Assembly: GCA_935421135.1 (NCBI GenBank)
Contig: OW285195.1
Location: 5,122,701-5,186,700 of the forward strand
Direction: 5' to 3'
DNA length: 64,000 bases
From: Bugulina stolonifera
Lineage: Eukaryota; Bryozoa; Gymnolaemata; Cheilostomatida; Bugulidae
The notes beneath the pieces are model-generated. The model was not told the origin of the DNA, ran no database searches, and was given only the letters and a program-made list of their open reading frames with translations. Each line of letters opens with the position of its first letter. The stretch's first letter is position 1. This document shows, one piece after another, positions 1-10,100 of this stretch. The position numbers and the translations under genes were made by a program.

Positions 1-469
1 AAGCAGATTTCGTTCGGAGTTATCTGCTCCATTCAGCGTGAGCTTGCCCATGCTTCGCAGTGGACACCAGAGTTGTCTGTTCAATAGCATTATCCACTTC
101 GTAGTCAAGTTTTATTTTGTATGGTAGTTGTCTACTCCTACTGTATGCTGCTTATATAAATATTTTACATGTGCATATTATTGATAAATGATAAGTAAAT
201 ATTTTATTTCAGATCAAATAATTTTGGTTATTAGATCATAATCATTATAATGCACACATCTGAATTAAAATAACACAATTAAGCATTAATATGTTATAAT
301 ATCACAAGCAAGAGGTATATACCGATTTTGCAAAAGCTCAGCAAATTTTGCCAGAAATTCCCTGCTATTCATTGATGTCACTTGTCTGTTCAGTATGAAT
401 GAGCATCCACATAGCTGAACAAAGAAATAAAGACAATCAATGAGAGAGTGTTAGGTATAAATAGGTCAA
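1..469. other. AT-rich intergenic DNA, nothing recognised
   Basis: I see no open exon, RNA gene or clear repeat here. At about 470-553 a short inverted pair (AATAGGTCAA and TTGACCTATT) could be a tiny fold-back repeat, but its target duplication is not visible. Confidence 0.4.
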
Positions 470-660
470 TTGTTACAATTGTTACTGTGGGAGGAATGCT
501 CCTTACTCATAGTTTAGTTTATTGCACTTGTGCGCATGACTAGTTGACCTATTAAAACAGAGTACAGTGTCAAATGTAAAAAAGCCCTTGCTCATTGACA
601 AATTTCAGCAAATCATCGGGACAAAAATGGAATCCCCTTCACACATTGATAGTTGAAGAA

Positions 661-1827
661 TTAACCCTCTTAAGGGTGGAGCGACATCGATGTCGTCTGG
701 TTGCTATGAGTTGCTATGGGTGGTGCGACATTCATGTCGCTTTCCGGAGTTTCGTTTTTAAATGGCTCTCCCTCATTGGCTTTTCAACCTAATCCTAACC
801 AATCACAATTTTTGTAAAATAAACATCCTAGACTGACTTTTCAAAATTATAAACTTAGAATTTGTTCGGAATTACGATTGTATTCAAGCATAATATTTTG
901 GACAAAAATAAACAGGAATCAACTAGAATAGCAATGGCGACCTCCAGTCAAAATGAAAATGTTAGGCGTTCTACTCGAAAACGAAGGCGATTTGTAAGTT
1001 CTGGAGTTGATTTGGATTACTTTACTAATAAAAACGAAGATTCTGGTGATAGTGGTAGCGATATTAATTTTTGTGACTTTGATTATGACGATTCAGACAG
1101 TGAAATTGACAATTTTCAATCTGATTCACTCACTGTCACTGACCAAGTGACTGACTCTGCTCTTACCCACCTGGTGTCGACCCTGCGGTGTCGGATTATG
1201 CACAGGAAAATGCTTTGAACAATACCACACCTGAATGTACATATTTATGTAGAAAGATTCGTTTGTTATTGTAAATGAGTTAGTATATAATATTACTAAA
1301 TATAATATTAATTGGTACAACAAAATATTAGTTTATTTGTAAGAGATAATTAGAAACAGTATATCAAAAAGTCATACGTAATAATTAGCCAAAAATATTG
1401 TTTATCAACAGATAGTTAGGCTCGAAATACTATGCTTTCACATGCATAAAATGTTTGATTAGAATCATTGCTCATGTTAGAAAGTATTTAGTTGTGCTGA
1501 GACATTGTTTGAAGATGTAAACCATAGTTATAATCTGCATCACTGCAATCTCTTTAGTGGCTTCTTTCGGAAATGGTTCGGTTGATAAAGTCGGTCAGGT
1601 TGACAAGGTTGCATTATACAGGGGGTCCATCTCCAAGCATAACTTTTAGCTAGTTGTGTTCTGCATCCTTTGAAACATACTTGGTAAAAATTTCAAACAC
1701 AAATCTTGGTAAGTTTTTAATTTATTGTCATTTTTGCCAACTGTAGTTGAATTTCGTGAATTTTCCAAAATAAACTCACCCACTAGGGGCTGTTTTGGTC
1801 AGAAAAACTCACCCTTAAAAGGGTTAA
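661..1827 (+). mobile_element. Non-autonomous piggyBac-type element
   Basis: The element is bounded by TTAA at 661-664 and 1824-1827. Its inverted ends read CCCTCTTAAGGGTG on the left and CCCTTTTAAGGGTG on the right. TTAA target duplication plus CCC-starting termini is the hallmark of the piggyBac superfamily. Just inside the left end are two palindromic subterminal motifs (682-695, 725-740), which could be transposase-binding sites. At about 1.17 kb it is too short for a full transposase of roughly 550-600 residues. The only coding remnant is the acidic N-terminal-like frame at 934-1218, so it must be mobilised in trans or be dead. Confidence 0.85.
934..1218 (+). pseudogene. Remnant of piggyBac transposase N-terminus
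   Basis: This frame lies inside the TTAA-bounded element. The translation starts MATSSQNENV, continues with a basic cluster (RSTRKRRRF) and then an acidic stretch rich in Asp, Ser and Glu (about residues 30-75). Basic-plus-acidic N-termini are common in piggyBac-family transposases. It then runs into unrelated sequence and stops after about 95 codons, with no DDD catalytic domain and no C-terminal zinc-binding region. An upstream in-frame ATG at 862 also exists. The assignment rests mainly on position inside the element, because the N-terminus of this family is poorly conserved. Confidence 0.5.
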
Positions 1828-2100
1828 GCTATGCACATGTTGCATGAATACTAAATATAGATAGATGAGTAGTAGTCATTTGCATTGGAACAACCAGCGT
1901 TTGCACGGCTCATAGAACTAGTAGTCAACATGCCGCTTGATCGCACTAGTGATAACCTGAACAAGTGACGTCACTTATTCGCTTATTGTTGAATAGCTGA
2001 GTGTTTTTGGCAATATAAAAACTTTACAGTCTGATTGCACTGAAGTAAATAATGTAAATATAGTCAAGTTGCACTACGACTTTGAAGCTCAAAATGTGAA
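1828..2100. other. Intergenic, nothing recognised
   Basis: AT-rich sequence between the piggyBac-type element and the first LTR, with no supported exon or repeat boundary. The LTR start could lie inside this stretch. Confidence 0.4.
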
Positions 2101-2888
2101 CTTACTAACTAAAATACTTATATTTTTAATCGTGTACTACTTTTAGTGCCTAGTAGTTGTCACAGCTTTACTTGTCTAGCCTCTGGCATTCTGCACTTAG
2201 TCACCTATTGGCTCATACCTACATTGTTATGCATGTTTTGACCATACATTTGTACATTTGTACATTGTAATTACATACCACTTATATACCTATAATGTGC
2301 ATTACTGAGCAACTATGTCCATTTTATACCCATGTAAATAGGGCCAACCTCTCAGAATTGCATGATATTGATTTTGTACAATATTTGGATAATTTTAAGC
2401 ATCTTTTGTTGTACCCAACCTATTTTGGGTCGGCCAACGGGCTTCCGGCTGCCATCTTGTTGCACAATTTTTGGACGACACTATGTCGTCTTTTTACGAC
2501 ACTACGTCGGCTTTTCTTATACTATATAAAGCACATTGTTTTTATGTTCATTGTCTCAGTTCATGCTTGGATCTCAATAAAGACACATTTATACTTATAT
2601 ACAGAGACTTTCACTTTGTAGATAGGTGGTTCCAGCTGCCAAAGTCTTTGACCTTGCCTTCCGAACAACCTTCTAGGTCGGATCACTCTCTTTCTCAGTA
2701 TAGTAAACAAGCATCAACTCGGGATCACATGGGTCGTCTTGAGTAGTTATTTGACTACTAGTACCTGTTGATCTTTCATGTAATGAGAAGGCCTAGCACC
2801 ACTCATAGGCTCTTTATTTTGGACAAGGGAGTTGTTTTAGGACGACAGCACAATCCTCCCCCCCCCCCCAAAAAAAAAACCCTTGCAG
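2100..2888 (+). mobile_element. Solo LTR, family 1 (start uncertain)
   Basis: The sequence matches three other copies in the window (13.8-15.0 kb, 31,981-32,779, 57,645-58,357). It has the same order of landmarks: a CGACACTACGTCGG-type U3 block, a TATA box near 2520, an AATAAA-type poly(A) signal near 2577, and a final block with the AGGCCTAGCACCACTCATAGG motif. It ends in a C-run followed by an A-run (2858-2879), a feature shared only with the 15-kb copy. The 5' boundary is not resolved and no internal retrotransposon region follows, so this is a solo LTR or fragment. Confidence 0.7.
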
Positions 2889-2916
2889 TATTAAAGGAAA
2901 TGCTTCAAATATATAC

Positions 2917-3493
2917 TGTGGTGTTTCGGCATGCTTGTTATGTCACTGCCACACGTAACTAATTCTGCATACCCCAGTTATTATGCATTACTCTTACATT
3001 GTCTATTATTATCAATTAACTGTCTGGCTCATGTGCTTTATTATTCAACCAATCATGTCTTTGTACTTGTTTACTGTTACTTGTTACTGTTACTGTTAGC
3101 TCCAGCCTTGGTCCCCTGGACCTTTAGCGCCCGAGCTCATCCTCATACTCGTATAAGTCTCTTACTAGACTCTTGATGAGGATAAACATCGGACCTTAGT
3201 CGATCCTTGACTCTTCAATGAACCTAAGCATCGGGCCTACGTCCCCACTTCAACATAGACACTTTCTGCACCTTTAGGAGTATAAACCATTGGACCTACG
3301 TCGGCCCTTGACTCTTTAATGAGTCTAAGCATCGGCCTACGTCTTCTATAATACCTATAAGAGCTTACATAACTGTTCACTCTTTATATAATGTGTGGAA
3401 ATTTATGTTGGCAGCCCACTACCACTACCAAGCGCTTCCCACACTCGTGCTAATATTGGCACTAATGTGAAACCCGAAGCACAAAACATTACA
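2917..3493 (+). mobile_element. Solo LTR, family 2, internally shortened
   Basis: The element starts TGTGGTGTTTCGG and ends AACATTACA. It is flanked by the 4-bp duplication ATAC (2913-2916 and 3494-3497). Its 3' part matches the LTRs at about 9.8 kb and 49.3-50.3 kb (TTGACTCTT, GCATCGG and CCTACGTC blocks). The central promoter block present in the other copies, with TATA box and AATAAA, is missing, so this copy has probably lost part of U3/R. Confidence 0.8.
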
Positions 3494-3551
3494 ATACATT
3501 TTACACTATAAACAAGTCTCTGACTGCTCAGAAATAAATTCCTTGTTAAAA

Positions 3552-3729
3552 ATACAGCAATTCTCGCTGTCTCTGGCAGCTTGAGAACTTTGGTTCAGTG
3601 GATTTCACATCTTTTAAATACGCTTTGCTGTATATGTACAGTATTGCTAAGGTGTTCTCCCAGACATAACTCTGAGCTGCACTGATGATGTGTTAAACAC
3701 CGAAACAGTACACTGTATTACGCTCGAAA
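3552..3729 (+). ncRNA. Hammerhead-ribozyme-bearing repeat unit, copy 1
   Basis: This is the first of two near-identical ~160-bp units (the second is at 5997-6160). Near its end it carries CTGATGA (3682-3688), a GTGT/ACAC stem with loop TAA, then GAAAC (3702-3706) and a stem III formed by ACAG/CTGT around TACA, with cleavage predicted after A3717. Compared with copy 2 the closing pair of stem II is changed (T opposite C). Stem I next to the cleavage site is interrupted, although GAGC/GCTC can still pair further out. The ribozyme is probably weakened. The hAT-type element at 3738 inserted just downstream. Confidence 0.65.
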
Positions 3730-3737
3730 TTGGTAGC

Positions 3738-5933
3738 CAGGGTTGGGAATCGCCAATAGCATTCGATATTCGATGGCGATTTCCGTTGGTCTATTCACCA
3801 TCGATTCCACCTAATCGTTGGTTTTCAACAAAGCCATCGAAATGCATGTATTCGTTGGTTTTATAGGGTTACAGCTACATTCGATTGTCACTAAACTGCT
3901 AAGTGATCTACTAGTAATGTTTAGTATAGGAAATAAATACAAAGCCTCGTAGCTTAGTTCTTATCTTTTTAATAAAAAAAAAATGATGATGAACTGTTTT
4001 ATTTAATAATAAAATAATAGCCTCTATTTGCAAGCTAGGATGAAATGTGAGTGGCTAGCAATAAATAAGAAATAATAGCCTGGCATTTCTGGCTAAGATT
4101 TGTTGTACATATAAATATTTGAAGGCTAAAAAGAAACAAAGGAAGAGCAGATAACTCTCAGCTATGAGAAAATGCAAATAAAACTGGTAATATTAGGCAC
4201 CTTTGTTATAACATTATAAGGGTCTACTAACATTGACTTATTGCATTGGACATTACATAGTCTATAGCGCTTGCTACTACATTAGAATACTATACATTAC
4301 GGCATCCCACGTTATTATTTTCAACACATTTGCACATGAACTTTTTAATCATTAGTATGGTTTTTATATTTTGTAAGATCTGATGTTGTCGTTTTTATTC
4401 TGTAAGAAGCTTTCACATATTAATTTGCCTGGTCATTTCCACATTATAGCCTGTACCAGGATTAGGCATACATTATTGTAATACTTATTCAAGCCTGTAC
4501 TAGGATATGCATCATAACGCTGACGTTTAATTAATCACTAAAACATTGTTTGTAACGCTTGTTTTTTTTGTCTGACCGCCTGTGCCTGGTCATGTTTACG
4601 TCAATTGGTTGGTTTGAACCCATCTCCACCCAGCACCATAATCTGGTTTACAATTTAATTCTGCGTCTTCTGACGGAAAACGTCTGAAGTTTTAATTATG
4701 TGTTTTTGCCGATTTCAGACACCACAACGTCCAATCAGTTTCTTAGGTTATTTTTAGACGCTATAAATATACTACTACTATAAAACTGAGCGAAAACTTA
4801 GGTTCAGTACCCAGTTTAGTATTGGATACCCACACTATAACAACGTGTACTTCTCTAACTACTATTCTATTCTTTTGGAGACACCTCCACAGCTATATAG
4901 TAAGTTGTTGCATTCAGCCATGCATTTACACTTATATTTCTTTCTTGTTAATTAGGCGTATATTATTTTAATATTTTTTTAATACTTATGTAACATATGC
5001 AAATGCTTAAGTTCTATTTTTAACACATTATCGTAGCCATGATGCCAGTAGTATGTCAAATATATTTAGTAAAAGTTGTTCTCTAAAATTCGGTCTAATT
5101 AATTCCAACTCACTTATAATATGTTACATAACACTTGGTAACCAATATAAGTTACATGTAGCATACAGCTTGGTCAACTATTACTATCCTACACATTTAC
5201 GTGTATAAACTACACCTATGTCATATCATATATACATGTACTACATCTTGGCAGTAAGGTTAAGGACAGCATACAACTCAGTCAATTAATATTATCCAAA
5301 ATTATATTGTGTAAATAATAGTCTGTTCAATTGGATTCGTTTACTTCCAAGCCATTATTGTCTTAATGTTCCATCTTTTTATATAGTAATTCTTAGTCTT
5401 CTTTTAAACAAAATGTTGGTTGAAGTTGTATGCTGTCTAATGTAACCTTGGACCAATAGGTATCCAACTAGTTCCAAACTGCATGTTTGAACTGTGACCC
5501 ATAATATACAAGGGAACTCGTGTTGTTGGTTTCATTGTCTTTGAACGAAGCTCCATTACACCATAGAAGCCATTGTATGATTATTTGTCTCGAAGTATTT
5601 TGGGCACCTTACCATCGTGGGAGATAACTGCATATAAAAAGCCGGCAAACAATAACAGTTTCTCTTCTCCCTAGTACAAGGGGCAAATTTTCATCACAAC
5701 ATTTTAAAGTAATAGACCGACAGAATTAGTAAAGACTATAAATTTCTCTATTTTTACAAAAATTATACCCATATACATGTGTATTTTCTAAAATCGTCAT
5801 CGATTGCAAAATCGATTGAAGTACAATCATTGGTTTGGTAAAGTAACGATCGAATGCTTGTATTCTTTGGTTTAATCAGCATAATCGAAAATCGAGAATC
5901 GAATGCAAAAGTAGATCAAAGTTCCCAACCCTG
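3738..5933. mobile_element. hAT-type element, 2.2-kb copy
   Basis: The inverted ends read CAGGGTTGGGAA. A perfect 8-bp target duplication, TTGGTAGC, flanks the element (3730-3737 and 5934-5941). The 8-bp duplication and CAGG start fit the hAT superfamily. A 705-bp relative sits at 35,200-35,904. The outer ~480 bp on the left and ~230 bp on the right align between the two copies. The extra 1.48 kb here (about 4216-5697) is flanked by AACATT and looks like a separate later insertion. No transposase reading frame is visible, so the element is non-autonomous. Confidence 0.88.
4216..5697. mobile_element. Unclassified insertion inside the hAT-type element
   Basis: The short hAT copy at 35.2 kb reads straight through TTATAACATTTTAAAG, whereas this copy has 1,482 extra bases there. 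AACATT (4210-4215 and 5698-5703) is repeated on both sides, as expected for a 6-bp target duplication. The insert contains a TATA-like CTATAAATA at about 4760 but no open frame over 100 codons and no obvious inverted ends. It may be a degraded retroelement piece or an unknown DNA element. The alternative is that the 705-bp copy arose by deletion between AACATT repeats. Confidence 0.5.
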
Positions 5934-5996
5934 TTGGTAGCAATACCAATTTCTTGAGCACTTTACCTGGGAGATACACTGAACTGGTGGCATTAC

Positions 5997-6160
5997 GCAA
6001 TTCTCGCTGTCTCTGGCAGCTTGAGAACTTTGGTTCAGTGGATTTCACACCTTTTAAATATGCTTTGCTGTATATGTACAGTATTGCTAAGGTGTTCTCC
6101 CAGGCATAACTCTGAGCTGCACTGATGAGGTGTAACACCGAAACAGTACACTGTATGCAG
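5997..6160 (+). ncRNA. Hammerhead ribozyme (type I) repeat unit, copy 2
   Basis: The core is complete. Stem I is CTGCA (6117-6121) pairing with TGCAG (6156-6160). The conserved CTGATGA follows at 6122-6128. Stem II is GGTG/CACC with loop TAA, GAAAC begins at 6140, and stem III is ACAG/CTGT with loop TACA. The cleavage nucleotide is A6155, preceded by T. Short stem III and small loops are typical of hammerheads found in Penelope-like retroelements and retrozymes of animals, where they occur in terminal repeats and as dimers. The unit is a direct repeat of 3552-3722. I see no reverse transcriptase linked to it. Confidence 0.8.
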
Positions 6161-6199
6161 ATTGAGTATATATATATATGATAAATATATATAAATGGC

Positions 6200-6830
6200 C
6201 AAACCCCTTACCAAGATTAAATTTCTGGGGTAAGTGGTTCTATGAACAATGAATCTCATCTGTCTAATCAACCACAAGGTCGATTATGCTTGCATACAAG
6301 TGCATTTTTATACAGAATACTGGTTACATAGTAGGTGGAAGTATACATGTGGAATTAAAAGCAGCTGTCTGCTCACAGCATAAAGTTAGCCTCTTTATAC
6401 TGTTTGCAGCAATCAAGCAAGGTGATTGTAGCAATTCAAGCTAGATTTGAACAGTCAAAAGTAAATGATTAGGATTAAGATTAACTCGAAAGCTAGAAGA
6501 TTAAATTAGGATTCAGAGTTATAGCAAAAGTTTGCTGAACTGATTAGGATTCCCAGCTACTGCCTGCTAGTAATTATTCATTATTGTTGTGTCTGATGTG
6601 GTTGCAATGTAGTCACAATGTGGTTACACTTGTGGTAAGGAGGATCACAGAGGTGACAATCTGCAAGCTATGATTTGGAGATGTTTACAGTCTAAATTGT
6701 ACAATTTAACATACATATACATGTAGTATTTGACAGCTCAGCTGGCAAGCTGACAGTTGGTGATCCTTCAGGTTATGATAAAAAATGCCAAGGCAATCTC
6801 AAAAACCTTACTGTCTGATTATACATTATA
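6200..6830. other. Intergenic, AT-rich
   Basis: This begins with a (TA)n-like tract (about 6165-6200), followed by ATGGCCAAACCCC, a motif also found at both ends of the fold-back at 29,917-30,133. No exon or RNA gene is supported in the rest. Confidence 0.4.
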
Positions 6831-6832
6831 CA

Positions 6833-7126
6833 CAGTGGTCAAAGTAGGGGGGGTCGTGGGGGGACGCAGTCCCCCTACCATAAATTTCAGGGGGTTCCTC
6901 AGACTGATAGACCCCCTACAGATTACTATTACAATAATAATTTACCTTATTTTACCTTAGGATCTTGGACCATATTTTAACCTGAAGTTCTCGGATTTTG
7001 CACCATTTCGGTGTCTAATTTTGATAAAGTTTCCCATTTCCGGGACCCTCCCAGCCGTCGCGCCCTTAAGTGATTATGTCTGCTACCCTAGAGACCCCCA
7101 CCTCCTTTCGTAGACTTTGACCACTG
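6833..7126. mobile_element. hAT-type MITE, 294 bp
   Basis: Both ends carry CAGTGGTCAAAGT as an inverted repeat. An 8-bp target duplication, ATTATACA, lies at 6825-6832 and 7127-7134. The interior is rich in G-runs and C-runs (GGGGGGGTCGTGGGGG near the left) and has no coding capacity. Confidence 0.87.
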
Positions 7127-7171
7127 ATTATACAATATACATTTTAACGTGTTAAATGTTATTGAACTCAC

Positions 7172-10100
7172 CGACAACTAAAAGATTTTCTACCATCTTG
7201 ATGAACCCTATTTTACTCATTGGAGTAGCATTCTTTGTAACCCTAGCAAGCTCATCCTTAGCTTTTTTTATTTGTCCATCTATGTCAGCGTTTTGCACAG
7301 TCAGTTCTTCCATGATGGGGAAACCATCCTCGTTTGAAGCATTTTTAAGCCTCATTTGGTAGTCTGTAACCATTCTCTGTTGCTGCAAATAGTCAGTTAG
7401 ATGTGTAGTATTTTTTGATATTTAACAGACTACAGCATTTAGGCTCATGGTTCGTGTTACAAAAAGATGTTGTACTATGTTATATGTAATTTTATACACA
7501 CAACATGAACATGAACTTAAATTTTGGAAGACCAAAGTCCATTGTAAAAATGTTTTTACTGGTTTTATATAATGTACTGCAATACCCAGGTGACCACATT
7601 GTGGTAGTTCTTCTTCTAATGCTCGTGTTAGGTTTTTGAAGACAACAAGTTCCTGAATTTAGTTTGATTGCAACTGTTTTTAGCTAATATACTGCTTAAT
7701 TAAACTGAGATACTTATTGTCTTTGCAACACTTTGCAATGATCTAGGTCAAAAATAAAAACCCGCAAGATGACGGTCTGGCTTAGACCTAAAGAGCTATT
7801 GACCTGGGATTTTGCCTTGTCAGAGAAAACCATCTCTAGCTCATTGGCACATCCAGGATTTTTGCAAGACAATGAAGATCTTGCATTTGCAGGCCCAGGC
7901 TGGGGTGTTCACAACGCTGTGAATGAAATGGGCCGAAAAATTCTTAAGCTGGTTGGCATGAACCAGAAGTTTAGGTTGCTACATGTAACTAACAGTTAAA
8001 ACACAGAAAATTTTGCACATTATCACAGATCTAAATTAATCCATAGTATGACGTCAAGAATTTAATCTATGCTCCTGGCAAACCAGGGCAAACACAGATT
8101 TCAGTTTCATCAACAAACCTTTTTAGTCAACCTTTCGATTTCAATTTCTCTCTGAGTTTTCCAGCTCTCAAACTTGGCCTTAGTGATATCAAGTAGTTCA
8201 TCATCATAGTCTACCAGTGTATGTGAACTACCACTTACACACTTGCTTTCTTTGCAGCACCTGTTTAAAGTCATATTGGTTACCACCAAAGCATTGCAAA
8301 GAAAAATATCCAACAACAACTTACTACTCGGAATTGGAAATAGTGAAAGAAAAGCTAGAAGCAAAGTTGGCAGAATAAGGACAGTTTGCAGTGAGTACCT
8401 TTATGCTGCCAACACTCTTATCTTGATCATTGTCTGATTAGAGTGTTAGGAGCGTAAGAGTATACAGTCTCTTCCACCTGCATATAGGAGAGGATGAATG
8501 ATTGTCCTACATGCAGAGTGATAGAATAGGATACGTCGCTAAGGTGAAGGCCGTAGCATGACCCTGTTTTGGTCATATGATAATACTTACTTGTAGCATT
8601 GGAAAAGCAAACAGGAGGTACAGAACTTGGCAATATGTCTGCTGCACTCAGCTGACTGACACAGCTCATCATCTGAAAATAATCAAAGATGCTGTGAACT
8701 TATATATTCACATTTAAAGACCGTGGTTTTTTATTATACATTTAACTAATTATATTATGAAGCGGTGGCCTAGTGGTAAGGGCTCTGGACTTCCATGTGG
8801 GAGTCCCAGGTTTGATTCCCATAAAGGTCATTGGTAGTGTTATGAAAGGCATCCAACCTTATAATGCTCCTGTGCTCCATCAGTTAACTTCGCCATTGGC
8901 GAAGTGCCCTTCATGAACCCAAATTAGAAAAAATGCAGATGTCTTTAGATCTTTGCTTTCTTACCTGGGATTATATAGCGGGAACTAAAACCAGTAAGTT
9001 TTTTGCATGCATCAGCATGGCAACATCTGTAGTAGCTTTAATATGTTTTAGTATACAGAATCAAATTGTCTGACTATCAACCAGATGTTACCTACCAGTA
9101 AATTTGAAATTTTCCATGGCTTCATTTAGCTGTTCTACTTCTCGCTGTAAACTTGATGCCAATCTGCAGGTAGGGTAGTCCACTGCATTATCTTTAGTAA
9201 GATGACTTTTACAGAAAGGGCAGAGCTTTCTCCCATCTCTTAGTATTCTGTCTGCAAAATCAATTATCTGTTTAGACAAGTTAAGATAATTATTTACTCA
9301 GAGAACAGTAAAACACAGTAGACTCGCTGGATAAACTATTGTTATTACAATTATTATTAGCCAATTATGTTCGCCTAAACTTGCCTATTATTGTTTATTA
9401 TGCGTTACGCATCATTATAGCAAGTTTACATTATTGTATTAATTATTCTAAGTCTCTTTGCCTATTGTAAATAATGGCCGATGTCTTGGATCATAATAGT
9501 TTTTACATAAATATAATCTTTTCCACATGATTGTAAGCTCTTTTTGTACATAGCCGACCCTTTTAAGGTCGGACCTCGGGCACTTTTCAGCCATATTGTT
9601 GCGCAATTTCCGGGGCCAATACCTTATCGTCCCACCCGATACCTTATTGGGCTTTTTACCAGAAACTAGATTAGTATAAATGCAAGCATATTTTCTTATG
9701 CTAGTCAGCTATTGACTGCGCTCTAATAAAGCAACATCCCTTAACTCAACCTACAGAGTCTTACTCTTGTAGTCAGCTCCAGCCTTGGTCCTCTGTACCT
9801 TTAGCACCCGAGCTCGTCCTCATACTCGTATAAGACTCTTATCACACTCTTGATGAGTATAAACATCGGACCTTAGTCGATCCTTGACTCTTCAATGAGC
9901 CTAAGCATCGGGCCCACGTTCTTACAACACTAAATAGAGCTACAAACTGTTCACTCTTTATGTAATGGTGGAAGTCTCACTTGGCAGACCACTCTCAAGC
10001 ACTTTCCACACTCCTGTCTACATCGGCACCAGTGTGACATTTCCATATAACATTACAATACCAACTTCCACAAAGGAAAATTTCATGGAACACAAATACA

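Noticed and set aside
5872..6277. Minus-strand frames of 80-90 codons
   Set aside because: Antisense to the ribozyme repeat and the hAT end; no coding signature.
7769..7999. Plus-strand open frame of 76 codons
   Set aside because: It coincides with a decayed MITE copy also present at 15.4 kb; no splice or promoter context.
8757..8925. Functional tRNA gene
   Set aside because: A- and B-boxes are present, but the acceptor and anticodon stems do not pair and the sequence continues into a SINE body.
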